Shown here: piece after piece, positions 13,101 to 24,800 of the stretch
How the letters are laid out: each line of letters begins with the position of its first letter
How positions within the stretch are numbered: position 1 is the first letter of the stretch
DNA from: Larus michahellis
Taxonomy: Eukaryota > Chordata > Aves > Charadriiformes > Laridae
NCBI RefSeq assembly: GCF_964199755.1
Contig: NC_133897.1
Coordinates: 18,900,492 to 18,964,491, forward strand
Direction of reading: 5' to 3'
DNA: 64,000 nt
Made by a program: the position numbers and the translations under genes
Notes under the pieces: generated by a model
Databases searched by the model: none
Seen by the model: only the letters and a program-made list of their open reading frames with translations
What the model was told of the DNA's origin: nothing

Positions 13101-16100
13101 ATTTCACTTTCACTTCAAACCCATCTTAGCTTCTGTATGTATTAGAGAAACCACAATTTAGAAAAGCATGGATTTTGATTGTGGATTTTATTTTTAGATC
13201 AGGTGAGAGATGGATTACCAGCTCTGCATGCAGTTTGATAACCCACAGCTACACCAGGATGTAGAAGTACCCATTTCAAATAGTTGTTCCTTTTATTAAT
13301 GGAAAGGCAGAAACTAGATTTGGTTGGGGGAGTTGTTTGTTTTAAATACTCTCCTTTTTTCAGGTAAAGGCTTCCTTAAGCAGCTCAAAAAGCCTGTAGA
13401 CAAGACTAAACATGCAACTTCCCAGGTCTAACTTTGTTTTTTACCTCAAAAGAAAAAAGAAAACAAACCAAAATCCAGCCTAATGAGGTGGCAAGCCCAG
13501 AAGTGGAAGTTACTACAGCACCAAAACAATGGAAAAGACGGACTTACACATGATTTATTATTCCTACCTTCCAAATACTTAGAGACTTTCTCCACTCGAA
13601 CTGCCATACGGTAAGGAGAATGAACAGAGAGATGCAATATTTAGCTTTAAAAAAATCATTTACAGAAGACAAGCCACCAAAAAAATCTAGAGTTGTGGTT
13701 ATTAGTATTATAAAGGAAGTTATTTGTCCGAACCTGAGGTTAGGTCAGATCCTCTGTTCTTTTTATCTTCTACTATTTCATAGAACGGGCCTATAACTTG
13801 TAGTAATTCTTCAACTTTGTCCGTCATTGGCATACTCTCAAGAATCTGCACAAGTCCAAAATATGAAGCATCTTATGAAACAGCATTTCAATGATTCATT
13901 CATTTCAAATTATTTTAGAAATTGCTGGTCATTGTAAATTCAGTAACATTTCACTAAGTCACTTCTGATTTTTAAAGCTAATGCATTTACCATCAGCAAA
14001 GGACTGCCTCAGCACAGTATTAATAGAACTTGGAATCCATTATTTCAGCAATTTCAAACTAAACCAACTCAAAGTTCAACGGGCTGCTGTTATCTGATAC
14101 AATTTATTTTATAGACAAGTCTGTCCACAGAGAAAGTGAAACCGAAAGACTTTTTTTTCTTAGAGGATTCTGTGTATTTGTCAAACCCTGCCATCCTTAA
14201 TGGAATGTAAGGGGCAGATCAGAAGTGCCCTGCTGTATCCATCTAAACCCAAACAACAAAATGGACAGAATACAGCAGAACTGGGACAGGGCAAGGACAT
14301 ACTTAGCAGAGCAAACTAGAACCATATTATGGTCTTGAAGTCATTTAAAGCTCTTCCATTTATAAAAATGTCTTAATTTTAAGTTACAAAAACAATACCT
14401 TTGATCATCTGATAGGAGTGCAAAAATCTTAAATTCAAAATAGATTGAACAGAAGAGATTCAATAATTGAATATTATTTTAAAAGCATAAGATATATTAT
14501 TGTCCCATTCTAGTTTAAGTCCTTTCAACCAAGCTTTTTGCCAATAGCTTTGTTCTTCTTTCATCTTCTACTTATTTATTTTTTAAAGGAGGTAATAGCT
14601 ATAGGAAAAGACTCAGGTAGAAGCAAACCATTAGCTACAGTACACCTCTGCCTCCAGAAGAGCACCAAGAAAGCAAGAGATGGAGGTACAAGTTGTCACA
14701 GAACATGCTGCTCAAAAGCCCCAAGCACATCACTAAGTAGTAGAAGCAAAAGCTATAGTGTTACTTCACAAAGCAGGAGCTCCAGGCAGGCTAGCAGGTA
14801 ACAAGTCAACACCTGCAAACCAATCAAGGATACCAAGAGACAACAATCCTATCAAACTGCAGTTTCATTGCCGCTTCTCTGATCTATTCAGTGGTTATAA
14901 TTCATTTCATATTTGTTAGAGAGAAATACTCAGTGCTCAGATACAGAGCAGTAAATGAATCAGAGACAGGACGGTTGTGTCATTTTTTTTTTCTTCCACT
15001 TTTGTTTAACTTCAATAGCATTGAGAGAAACAAGAAACCTATTCTAGAATAACACTTGTATTTGATATATATTTACTTCTATAGTCTGCACTGTAAACTG
15101 TTTCATACGTCCATTTGTATGATGTCTGCACATAACTGCTCTTCATCTGTTCTAAACAGACCTCAATATACTCTCTGCAACTTGAAGCAATTCTTAGAAT
15201 CTTACCGCAGCTTCTGTCAGAGTTTTGTAACTGCTAGCTTTTAGTTGAGCAAGAAAAGAGCAAATACTTCCACAAACGAAATCAAATGCTTACTTATACA
15301 GCCACTAGACATAAATTGCAGCCTTAAAATTTGAAAGTGCAAAATATTATGTATCCTGAATTACTGTTTTCTCTGGATATCAGACAATTAATATATGAAC
15401 ACTCTTGTTTTAAATTAGAAACACCGTGTAGTGTTAACACCTCTTTATACATTAGGAATGAGTCATACCTTAGCATAACAAAACAGTAAATCTGAAGTGC
15501 AAGTAAATTAGTCTATACAGTATTGCAACATAAAAATTCAGAAAGCCTACTTGGAAGTTAAATTAACCTTAAACAAAAGGCACCTGAGCTCAGATTCATC
15601 TTAGCTAAGACTAGAACAAATTTGGTCATCTCCCACCAGCACCTCAAAACCTTATCCAGACACATTCCTCAACAGCTGCGAGTTTCAAGGCTACCACACA
15701 AAGAGGAAAAAAAAAAATACCAAATGAGTTTACAGTAAAATTATCCTGTGACGGGGTCATTTGATGCATGTGTAGCCCAAACACTATATGCAAATGCTAG
15801 GGACACACCCTCGAGGCGGGGGGAGGATATGACAGTCTTATACACCCTTAAACACAGTCCTGTGATATCAGTAATCAAGTGGGGTTTTTGCCCCCCTAGA
15901 CATGGATACCCATGCAGCAATAGCGGAATGCCCACAGGAACACCACAAGGATTAGTGCAGTATGTGCTGATAGAACAACCCGGTGAATCCATTTGAAATG
16001 CACTTCCAATTGACATTTCAAGCAGAATCAATTGGGTTGGAAAAGCTGAAGCTAATATTTCAAATGTGAGAGCTGAAACAGCACCAAAGCAGGGTAAACA

Positions 16101-19100
16101 GATTCCCCAGTTTCAAAGCTGAGCAAGGAAAGAAGTCATTTGCTCTCCAATCCCTACATGTAATCTGTACAGAGGCAGAATATTTGTGCTTCATTAGGGT
16201 CAAGTAATTAGACTTCCTCACAGGAGACTTACTAGAATTTTTTTAGAACAAACATTGCAGTTTCACATAGTTTTAGTATCCTAACCAATCCAATTACTGC
16301 ACTGAAAAAAAAATAAATAAGGTACTACTGAAATATTAACACATTTTGAACTCAAGATTTTAAATGAAGCACTAAATATCAGGGTATGCATTGAAAAGGA
16401 ATTTTAAAATTCAGTGTGATTTTTTCCACCAAATGAATATTTGGCCTCCTGTGGCTTTTGGAGTTAGTTTTTTTTCATTTTAAAGCAGCTACAGTAATAC
16501 CAGCAGTAACTAAATTACCAAAATTGCAGATAGGAAAAAGAACAGTAGTCAGACTCCAGCTCCTTGCCTAGTAAGAGTTTTTGTTGTATCAATCATTAAA
16601 CTTATTAAGAGTTCAATGTCAAGATAGTGGCCTAGGAAAAAAGCAAGTGTATTTGGAGTACAACTTATATTTTCTTTCCTTGATGCTAACCTCATAATAG
16701 TAATAGATTACAATTATACTTTTATCCAGATTGACAGTAAATAATCTTTTAACTGGAAAGACCACCTAGAAGAGCTTCAGTGAAAAGACCGCAGTGAAAA
16801 GGGTTAGTTAATAAGAGACTAGAAACTTCAATTATGAATGTTTACTTTAGTTAATGCTCCAATTCCTGCTCAATATAGTAACTATGACTGTTTACAAGTT
16901 CCACATCTATTCCAAAAAAGACAGATCAAATGACTCAATTCTAACTGTTTGACTGCAACTATAATATACAGGGAATATTTTAATGACAAATACAGAAAAT
17001 TCAGGTTGCTGAGTTCTTCTTGAAAAATCAAAGATGATTAAACTTACATATTTGATTATACTCATGTCTCCCATCATAAGAGTGAGACTCTTCCTCCTGA
17101 AGTCCTTCTGGAGGGTTATTTTCCCCTTTCCAAGATTAGGGTCACTTACCTCTCTGAACTCTGAGAACTGAGGCAGTTTGCAGTAAACCAGGTTTTCTTT
17201 GGTTGTACTTTACATTCCAGTGTTTTCCCCATTGCCCCCTTTACATGATTTCAATACTTCACTCTCTTTAGCTCTGTCATTTAAACTTCATATCAACCAG
17301 AGCTCTCATGTTTCTCCGAAAACAACTCAAATTCTATAGCTTTGGAAGGAACTACAAAATTTTCCTCTCCCCACAGGCCAAATGGCATAGTACTGAAATC
17401 TAACAGTTCACATATGGAATAACTCCTTTGTAGCTTTAGCAGTAGTAGTCAGCAAGAACCTCCTCATGTTCCTTAATTTATTTCTGGAACATTTATTCTA
17501 GAAGATGCCCTCCTCTCATGAGTAAACTTACCTTTTTCATTTCTTCAACATAGGCTATCATGGCTTCTTCTTTGGACATGTCTCCCAAGGCACTCCAAGC
17601 ATCCCTAGGAAAGTCACATATATTTTCAGTATCTTCAAGGCCTACTTGATTTTTTTCAGCCTGGCATTAAGTAGGTTAGTTATGTAATGCCCAACGTTTC
17701 TCTGATACAAATAAAGTGCAACAACAATTCACAACCTTTTTTTTTTTTTTTTTTTGAAGTCCAAATATATAATTTGCTAGGATAATCACATAGTGGAACA
17801 TCAACAAAGAAGCAACAAACTGAATAGCCCAGGGACTGAAGAGTTCCTCACTGACCAGCTATGATCTTGTACCTGGTAAGTTGTTAACAAGCCCGGATAT
17901 GAGACACACACATTTCCCTTTTGATTAGACTGATTTTTTAATGACCCTCTGCTGCAGAAAAAGAGCAGGCACAGACAGCACTTACAAACAGTTGTCAGCA
18001 AGTTAGAACAGGCTACAAGAAAAATCTGTCATTTTTGAGTTTAGCAACTGGGGAAAGACACATCAGTCTAGTAGGGAAATAGTTCTATCATCACCCCGTT
18101 ACCACAGGAGCTACTTCTGACCTAAAAAAGTCTCCCCCCTACAACTCTGCAAGACAGAAAAGTCCAATCAAATTTATCAGCATTACACAAGGAATCTGTC
18201 AGAACACAGAGTGTAATAAAACACTTCCTTACACAGTCTTGCACTTGACTTGACACTGTCCCTTCCCCTTGCCAGCGTATTTGTCCCACTTACAGCAAAA
18301 CCCCAAGGCTGGTGGCTCACATTTCAGCTACAACCAACCAGGAGGGTGGAAACTCACTGCCCTAGTCCTCTGCAAACATACCCCCCCTTCACCCTGACTT
18401 AGAGGGACGGGGCCAGGGGGATGGGGGGGGAAGGTCAAAGGAATAATTTCACAGATCATAAGAAGACCATGACCATAAAGACAGCAATAATACTTATTCT
18501 TCAGGACAAGTCATTATTGAAATCTAATAAGCAAAGCAATTTGTTAGATGTTAGCAACTTGGTGAATCAGAAATCTTCCCAGCACAAGGAAAATACAGAC
18601 ATTGGGAAGCCCCGCCACTAAGCAGACAAACCAGAAAAACACATAAACCAGACCTCTCCCCAAGAGCTTGAAGCTATATCAATGGCTGTCTGTGAGCACT
18701 TTTTTTACTTCAGGCTCACATCATACATGAAAATTTGATACGGAAGAATCCCAGACACTCATCCACATCACTCATTCTGCAGAGCACCTACAATTTTGTT
18801 CTACAACATGGGATAAACACTACAGAGGTACCATGAAGGTGCTTGCCCAAGAAAAACCTGCCCACCTGCAAAACCCAAGGGAATGTTTTCACCTGCAACT
18901 CTGAGAAGTTACAGATTATCTGAGATAGAAAGTTGGAACATAAAACTGAAAACCAATTCAAGCATCAAACATTGTGAATGTTCTTTTTTTTGGAAAGAGA
19001 AATAAACTCAATAAACTCTTTCTCCGAGCGCCACTCTTCTAAACATCTCCACTCCAAGCATAGAAAAAACCCAAAAACTACAACAACAACAACAAAAACC

Positions 19101-20560
19101 CCAAAACCAATAGAACAACTCATTAAAAGTTACCATTTATATCTACCAATTGGATCCCAAAAGCCAGGTCGTGGAATGTTACAGGGTCCTTGGGTTGCTT
19201 GCTTATAAAAGCTATAGAACTTGAGCATCATTTCATTCGTTGGCTGGAATGAACCTAGTGAAAGCATTTTAAAATACAATTAAATTGTGACTAAGGATAT
19301 TAACAAGTATTTTACAAGCTTAGTATTTCTGTGAGAAAATAGCCTGCAGTTTGTTACAGCCCGATTCACAGCAGTACAATTAAAGTCAATGGAGAATATC
19401 TTCACTTCAGCTACCATGAACCAGCACCACTGACAATATTTACTTTACAAACAGCAAGTTTCAGATTGAGTTTAAGGGACTATAACCTTTACTACTAAGG
19501 TCAGACTCCACATTTCAAATTAAAAAAAAAATAATGAGTAACAAAGCAAGCATCCTTTCACTCTAGTTTAAAGGAATGGTTTTAGCTCCTAGTAAACAAA
19601 GTATCTTGCAAGTCACTTTACTGTTACAAACAGTAACTTATTGACAGACTCCAGAATTAAACAAAGCTACCCGCCCAAAAAAAGAACACAACGCCCCCCA
19701 CATAAAACTAACACAACAAACCCAAAACACAGCCTTCTGCACCGTTTTTGTTTACTTTGGGTATTTGACAACACTTTCAATAACAGTTTCACTGTTTCTC
19801 CTGTTTTTCTTTTCTCTTCTTCCTTGTGGAACACACTTTCCTAGAGGTAGGAAATGTTTACAAAACCATAACAGCCGTCAGGGAAGATTCATAAGCAGTC
19901 CGATAAATCAAAAACTTTAAAGTTCGCTTCTCATCATTAGGAAAAGTTGACAGTATCTTAGCCCCTCAACAAACCCAGTTTTACTTACACCAGAATTTTA
20001 CGTACACAGATTTAATGTAATAACCAACTTTTCTGGTTTTATTACTCTTATCAAAAAGACACGTTCGGATTTTTTTTGCTTTTCCATTAACTGTTTCAGC
20101 AGAGGGAACTCACGATGACAGCTCCGCAGCCGCCGCACCGGCTCCGCGATTGCGGAGCGGCCGAGGCCCTTCCCCGCCGTTCTCCGCACGGCGCCGCCGG
20201 CCGGGAGGAGCCGACCGGCCCCCTCCTCCCAGCACCGGCCTGAGGAGCTCCGGAAGCCCCCGAAGCGGGGTGTCTTCGAGGAGAAACGGACGGCAGCACC
20301 AAAACCGAGGTTTCCAAGCGGTTCTCCAGCCGCCGCCTGCTGACGGGCGGCCGGACCGGGGCGGCTGAGGGCGGGCGGCCCTACTGCCCCGGCCCGGGCC
20401 GCCCGGTGGGCCCCAGCTGCCGGCCAGGCCCCGCGCCGAGGCCGCCGGGCTTCCCCCGTCGCCCCCTCCCCAGACCGCACTCACCATTCTTGGGCAGGCT
20501 CTGGATCACCTTCACGGCCGCCTCGAACCTGGTGGCGTGCACGGAGCCGGTCTCCGCCAT
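1083..20560 (-). CDS. ACBD5: ACBD5, acyl-CoA-binding domain protein 5 (5' seven coding exons; 3' part outside window)
   Basis: Seven exons join in frame with correct phases: 20560-20485, 19254-19134, 17604-17532, 13845-13734, 2998-2861, 2116-1916 and 1189-1083 (828 nt, 276 codons). The family is a tail-anchored peroxisomal membrane protein that binds very-long-chain acyl-CoAs and tethers peroxisomes to the ER through VAPA/VAPB. The acyl-CoA-binding domain covers roughly residues 9-98 and shows the family hallmarks YKQATQG (42-48), KWDAW (65-69) and Tyr84. An acidic Ser/Glu stretch follows (about 147-168), then a phospho-type FFAT motif around 264-270. The coiled coil and C-terminal membrane anchor must lie left of position 1. 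The start is chosen because the N-terminus matches the short vertebrate isoform and the ATG context has G at -3 and +4. Identity rests on protein similarity recalled from the family; all exon joints are GT-AG. Confidence 0.97.
1190..2860 (-). other. ACBD5: ACBD5 introns 6 and 5 (flanking exon 6)
   Basis: Intron 6 is 1190-1915 and intron 5 is 2117-2860. Both are AT-rich and without identifiable elements. The open frames extending from exons 5 and 6 simply run into intron. Confidence 0.8.
1916..2116 (-). CDS. ACBD5: ACBD5 coding exon 6
   Basis: 201 nt encoding Asp174 to Gln240 plus one base, beginning [20 protein letters not shown]. The acceptor is TTTACAG|ACT and the donor CCAAG|GTATTG. The central VTNG and SALNG blocks align with the disordered middle of vertebrate ACBD5. 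The rest is poorly conserved linker. Confidence 0.94.
2861..2998 (-). CDS. ACBD5: ACBD5 coding exon 5 (acidic region)
   Basis: 138 nt after a 10.7-kb intron, encoding Asp128 through residue 173. The acceptor is TTCTTAG|ACC and the donor AAAGG|GTATGT. The sequence [19 protein letters not shown] is a strongly conserved ACBD5 signature rich in Ser, Asp and Glu. It probably forms a disordered, phosphorylatable linker. Confidence 0.96.
7409..7466. repeat. diverged direct repeat, copy 1
   Basis: About 55 bases (gaac...aacttctcagatatttata...aacttgcaag...gta) recur about 490 bases downstream with scattered mismatches. The repeat is noticeable by eye. The family is unknown; it could be a local duplication or two copies of an old interspersed element. 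Confidence 0.6.
7898..7952. repeat. diverged direct repeat, copy 2
   Basis: Second copy of the repeat at 7409-7466, in the same orientation. The shared core is TTAGATATTTATA followed by TAACTTGCAAG. Confidence 0.6.
13087..13116 (-). promoter_or_regulatory. tandem interferon-response-like (ISRE/IRF) motifs
   Basis: Plus strand 13087-13098 reads AGTTTCACTTTC, an exact match to the ISRE pattern AGTTTCNNTTTC. A second TTTCACTTTCAC follows at 13102-13113. On the minus (gene) strand these are GAAANNGAAA units, the binding format of IRF factors. They lie about 640 bases inside ACBD5 intron 4. Binding is inferred from motif only. Confidence 0.4.
13734..13845 (-). CDS. ACBD5: ACBD5 coding exon 4
   Basis: 112 nt, residues 91-127 plus one base, beginning [20 protein letters not shown]. 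The acceptor is TGTGCAG|ATT. The donor is CAG|GTTCGG: a valid GT, but positions +3 to +6 are far from the usual RAGT, so this is the weakest splice site seen in the gene. It covers the end of the acyl-CoA-binding domain and the linker into the acidic region. Confidence 0.95.
13846..17531 (-). other. ACBD5: ACBD5 intron 3
   Basis: 3.7 kb, AT-rich. Around 15741-16035 there is a CpG-containing block open on both strands, reported separately. Nothing else is recognised. Confidence 0.75.
15741..16035. other. CpG-bearing block of unknown origin inside intron 3
   Basis: About 290 bases differ from the surrounding AT-rich intron: several CpGs (GACGGGG, CTCGAGGCGG, CCCGG), open frames on both strands, and an 8-base perfect inverted repeat (CCAATTGA at 16006-16013, TCAATTGG at 16028-16035) at the right edge. 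It could be a solo LTR or transposon relic, or a conserved element. I do not recognise it. Confidence 0.35.
17532..17604 (-). CDS. ACBD5: ACBD5 coding exon 3
   Basis: 73 nt completing Trp66 and encoding residues 67-90 ([20 protein letters not shown] and the following EMKK). The acceptor is CCTAG|GG and the donor AAAAAG|GTAAGT. It ends in phase 0. Tyr84 is the conserved aromatic residue of the last helix of the domain. Confidence 0.97.
17605..20484 (-). other. ACBD5: ACBD5 introns 2 and 1 (flanking exon 2)
   Basis: Intron 2 is 17605-19133 and intron 1 is 19255-20484. A T-run lies at about 17738-17755 near the start of intron 2. Intron 1 becomes GC-rich from about 20100 as it enters the CpG island. 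No additional exon was recognised. Confidence 0.8.
19134..19254 (-). CDS. ACBD5: ACBD5 coding exon 2
   Basis: 121 nt, residues 26-65 plus two bases of Trp66. The acceptor reads CACTAG|GTTC and the donor AAATG|GTAACT. It encodes the ligand-contact part of the domain, including [11 protein letters not shown] and [12 protein letters not shown]. Tyr42 and Lys43 sit where acyl-CoA-binding proteins contact the CoA 3'-phosphate. Confidence 0.97.
20485..20560 (-). CDS. ACBD5: ACBD5 coding exon 1
   Basis: Encodes residues 1-25 plus the first base of codon 26, starting [20 protein letters not shown]. The donor is AATG|GTGAGT, a near-perfect consensus. The exon lies inside the CpG island, as expected for a housekeeping promoter. 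It carries the first helix of the acyl-CoA-binding fold. Confidence 0.97.
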
Positions 20561-20965
20561 GTCCCCGTCCCGTCCCCTCACCGCCTCCTGCTCGGCCGCC
20601 GGGCCACGTCCGGCGGAGCGGGCTCGGCTCAGCGTCTCTCAGCGCCTACAGCCGACTGCGCGGGAGAGGGGCTGAGAGGCGCCGGGCCACAGGTAGCCAC
20701 CCCCGGCGGCAGCGGGGCGGGGTGCCCAGCCCCGGCCGCGCTCGGCCGCCGCCCCAGTCCCCCGGCCCTCGCCCTCCGGCAGGGCCAGGCACAACCCGCC
20801 CAGCACCTCGCCCCACAGGCCAAACACCGCCCGCAACACCCCACCAACCCAGCCAACAACCCACCCCTACCTTCACCCCGGCTTCAGGCGCCCATGTTAT
20901 GTCCCCCACCGCGGCGCCCTGCCCTTTCCTTCCCTTCCCCTGGCACCGCCCCGCGGCCGCCAGCG

Positions 20966-20984
20966 GCACGCCGGGAACTGTAGT
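20966..20984 (-). promoter_or_regulatory. ZNF143/SBS-type promoter motif
   Basis: The minus strand reads ACTACAGTTCCCGGCGTGC, very close to the known ZNF143 (Staf) consensus ACTACANNTCCCRGCATGC. It lies about 400 bases upstream of the ACBD5 start codon in the CpG island, a typical position for this factor. Motif-based inference. Confidence 0.65.
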
Positions 20985-21877
20985 CCGGGCTCCGCACGGC
21001 TGTCCCCGCCGCCCGACCCCCCTTAGCACCTTTCCTTCCCGCCGCCGCCGCGGGCCGCTGCCCCCCGCCAGCCCCTGGCAGCGAAGGGCGGAGGCGACCG
21101 GGCTGAGGCCGAGGAGAAGACCCTGGGCTGGCCTGTCCTCAGGGGCCTCCCAGGGCGGCTCCGGGTGATGGCGGGTACAGTGCAGGGGCCCGCAGATTCC
21201 GAGGAGGTCTCGATGCGGACTGAGGGAACAGTGCTTGCCTTTATGTTTTTCATTCTTTTTTTCCCTTGTTTCTTTTTCTCTGCTTCCTTCCTCTTCCTAC
21301 CCTTTCTCTTCCCTGCCTGCATAGCTACAATTACACGATAATGAACACTTCAAAACATGCCATATTCCACCCATTTTATGGGCCCGAGTTATCCCCAGGA
21401 GATCCCCCCCGCTTCGCTTCTTCCTCCCCTGCTCGCAGCCATCCGCCTACCCACACCTAAGCTCCACATCCTTCACCTCAATTACCACTGTAGCCACATA
21501 TTTTTGTAACAGCTTTAATGACTTCTATTTACATTAAAATTTTAGGCATGAGGTTTTAAAAACCTAGAACCCCGGGAGTAACTATTTCCATGGTATTTGG
21601 AGACAAGGATGAATACCAGTGCAGTACCACCAGCTAGCCCAGTAGCTGAATAAATGAATGGCCTTATTCAAAAGCGTCTGCGCGCCCAGCACTCTACGAA
21701 GTCAAACAAAAGTATGCTAAACCAACTGCTTTTGTAGCAAGTGGAATAATGTACCCAGTGAGCAACAGGGTTTGAATAGAACTGAGTACAAAATCTTGGC
21801 ATTCGAGTCACTGCATTTATCTGGTACACAATATATATTTTAAATTCTTTTGGAGGCAGTTGTGTGCTCACAGTGTA

Positions 21878-21890
21878 TGCCCTCTGGTGG
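21878..21890 (-). promoter_or_regulatory. CTCF-like motif (minus orientation)
   Basis: The plus strand TGCCCTCTGGTGG is the reverse complement of CCACCAGAGGGCA, an exact match to the CTCF core CCASYAGRKGGCR. It lies about 1.3 kb upstream of the ACBD5 start codon. Confidence 0.6.
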
Positions 21891-24800
21891 GAAAGAAAAG
21901 CTCCGGAGAGAGGGAATTAGAGCAGATCAGCCCCTGTTCTGCTGAGCTCCTACATTCCACAAGGTCAGCAGCCAGCTGGCCAAGCCAGAGCTTTGTTGGA
22001 GAGAAGCTGACACTTCCAGAGGTGTTCAAACAGGATTCCTCACACTCAGCAAACGATGAACCGCTGTTATGAACACTCATGTGAATGTTAAAGATTAATT
22101 TCTCTGAAATTTTTTGTTTGCGTGCTAGATTTTTAAAGCTCTTGTGAGCTACGTACTAAGATCTATCATCTTTTTTATCCATGAAGGTAGGAATGACAGA
22201 AGCTCAGATCAAAGGTAAGTGTTTGTTTGAAGATAAGTGGGTCTCTGTAAAAATATGGATTATTTCAGCATGCAAGGAGTTAATTGCAAAAAAGTAATAA
22301 AAAAAATAAGGGCCTCTTATGAGGCCAGCTGGTGTGTAAAATCTATTTACCTGAGAAAATCTATAATGACATTTGGTGTTTTAATTAAGAGAAATGCAGG
22401 CTGCATTTTTATAATGAATGTTCCCAGACTTTCACTGGAAGTAGGCTTTAAAAGAGATGCAAATGACAACCTATTTAATGGCTGTGCGCAGAAACAGAAG
22501 CTGCCCTCTTTGCACTGAAGTGTGAGAGCGCGAGATCTGCAGATCCAGAATGAGGCACTTGAAGTAACCCAAAATAATCAGTACCGTCATGCCCTGAGAC
22601 AAGGATGAAATAGTAAATGAGAGGCAAATTTTGAGCACTGTGAGAACATACCACAAAGGGCTAGTTAATTTAAATGCTCATATATAATACTAACTAGCAG
22701 TGCTATTAGCTGTCCCTATGTATACATTTTGCATTCTCATTGCAGTGACTTCCGTGTAGGATTAACAGTAATCAACTGTGGAGTACAGGTGATAAAGGAG
22801 ACCGTCTCATCTGTTGCAGACATCCAGGAATGGACCTGTAGCTTTAGCTCAAGCTGAGGATCTAGACTCCATTCTTTAAGGAATAAAATTATATGATGTT
22901 TCTCTGTTGTCTGCTGAGACAGAGGTCTCAGCAGGTAACTGGTAATTGGGAATGATCACATGCTTGTAAAATCCAATTATAATCTCTATGTTGAACTGGG
23001 TTGTCTTTCTATTGCTTCACAAGAGCAGTCGCCAAAGGAATCATAAGTATGACCAGCTCTTGTTCTTTTGTCGATCCAATGTATGAGAAGCTAAACTTCG
23101 GGAACTGTGATGGAAAGACTGACCAGTGATGCCCATCAGTTGAGGTGAAAGAGAGGAGAGGCCATGGTACTCTGCTACCGGTGTGATTTGGTGGTGAGCG
23201 CAATGTGTGACAACATGTTTGAGTGCTTTGCTGTCCTCACACTTCTCTTCACTTCGTGTTTCACAAACTACTTATGGAGAGCCTGTAAGTTGCCAATATG
23301 AGGCAGTCCTGGCAATGGTGAGACACATAAAATAGGTATGGAAGCATGCTGTTGTAGTCCCTGAAGGAGCAGACTTAGGGGATGCCCAGGGAAAAGGGAG
23401 ACAAGCGTGATCCTGAGTGTAACCTTGGACCTACGCTTCACAGGTGGACTAGTGCAGTGGTGTTATGGCACAGGACAGTCTATCAAAGTCTGATGTGTTG
23501 AGCTACCTTACAACCCTCACTTTGTGCTGTGCGTAAGCTGCCACTGTCCCTTCATGTTGTTCTCATCTGTAACCCAGGTCTGCCTTAGTTTTCTAGCAGT
23601 TGCATCCAGTGCCAAGCTACACCCCAGTCCAGCTTGAAAAGCACCTTCATTTGACTTGAGGGACAAAAGAGTCACTTAAAGCAGAAACTGGAACCAATTA
23701 TGCCTATTGCTTCCTTAAGGGTCTGAATCATAGCAGTGTATTTTACAGAAATATTTTAAAATGTTTCCTAAGAAAGTAGACCATAGTCTCATATGCATTA
23801 TGAGCAAGTTCTGTAAGCTACCAGATCCAAGAGCGTGTAATTTTAGCAAAGCTTACTTTTTGAAGTATATAATCCAGCGAGGAGGGAGAATGAATTATTT
23901 AAAACCTAATAGTCATAATTATGAAGAACTGAATTAGCATTACAATTTCTCAGTCAAATCTACATGCTGATGAAGAATGGAAAGATCTTGTCTAAGAAGG
24001 GCGGAGCATTTTGTAAGGAATAGTTTTCTACATTGTTTACAGCAGAAAGGCTAGTGTATCAAATGACATTTACTTAAAGGATTTTTTAATGAAATAATGA
24101 AGAATATTTGTGTCCAAATCGACAGCTCTGGAGAAAGAGAACTATTCCCCTATCATGAATATGGCAAAAACAGCAGCTGAAGTTTGTCCACCTATGTAGG
24201 CCAATCCCTGTTCTTCACAAAAAGCCCTTTGGGCAAAGGACTAGTTTGACACAAGAAAGAATGCTTTTGGGGATGGAAGTTTCCTTGTGAGGTTCAGATA
24301 CACCCCTTAATGACTCGACTAGAAATACCAATTCATTTCACAGTCGGGGATTAAGTAATGGAATTATTTTTAACCATTATTAATGGCAGCCACTTTGCCT
24401 AAGGATTAGGCTTCATGTTGTCAAAGGCATTAAAGGTAATATATCCCATTTCAAGTGTCTTTGTGCTATTCATTTCAGGCATCTCAGGTCTTTCAGTAAT
24501 CAATACATTTTGAGCTGCATTTTGGTTTCCCCCACCCTCCCCACTTCTCACATATCTCAAAAAAGAGGATGCAGTAACAAAAGTATAAGCTTAGATCCAT
24601 TTCATAAAGTGCTCTTTGAAGAACAAAATGTGATCATACTTCCAAAGACATTTAGCAGCATTTCACTTTGCATTGAACTATACAGTACTTCTGAAGTCAA
24701 AACCTTTTACAGGTTTATATCTTTGCAGGTCTAAAGTATAACACAGTGCCATATTGTGTCTTAAGCCCCTCTTTTTTGTCCAAGCTTACTATTAATTTCT

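Larger units (their letters stand above)
2999..13733 (-). other. ACBD5: ACBD5 intron 4 (10.7 kb)
   Basis: The largest intron in the window. It holds a 12-C run at 3056-3067, a diverged direct repeat (7409-7466 and 7898-7952) and an ISRE-like cluster near 13087-13116. No exon or transposon could be identified in the remainder. Confidence 0.75.
20100..21190 (-). promoter_or_regulatory. ACBD5: CpG island promoter of ACBD5
   Basis: About 1.1 kb of very GC- and CpG-rich DNA begins sharply near 20100 and ends near 21190, spanning ACBD5 exon 1 and upstream sequence. There is no TATA box near the expected start. This is the usual structure of a broad, widely expressed vertebrate promoter. The many open frames here on both strands are products of GC-richness. 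Divergent transcription to the right is possible but no gene is visible. Confidence 0.85.

Noticed and set aside
20537..21168. Several 100-150 codon frames on both strands upstream of ACBD5
   Set aside because: Low-complexity Pro/Arg/Gly/Ala translations expected from a CpG island; no family similarity.
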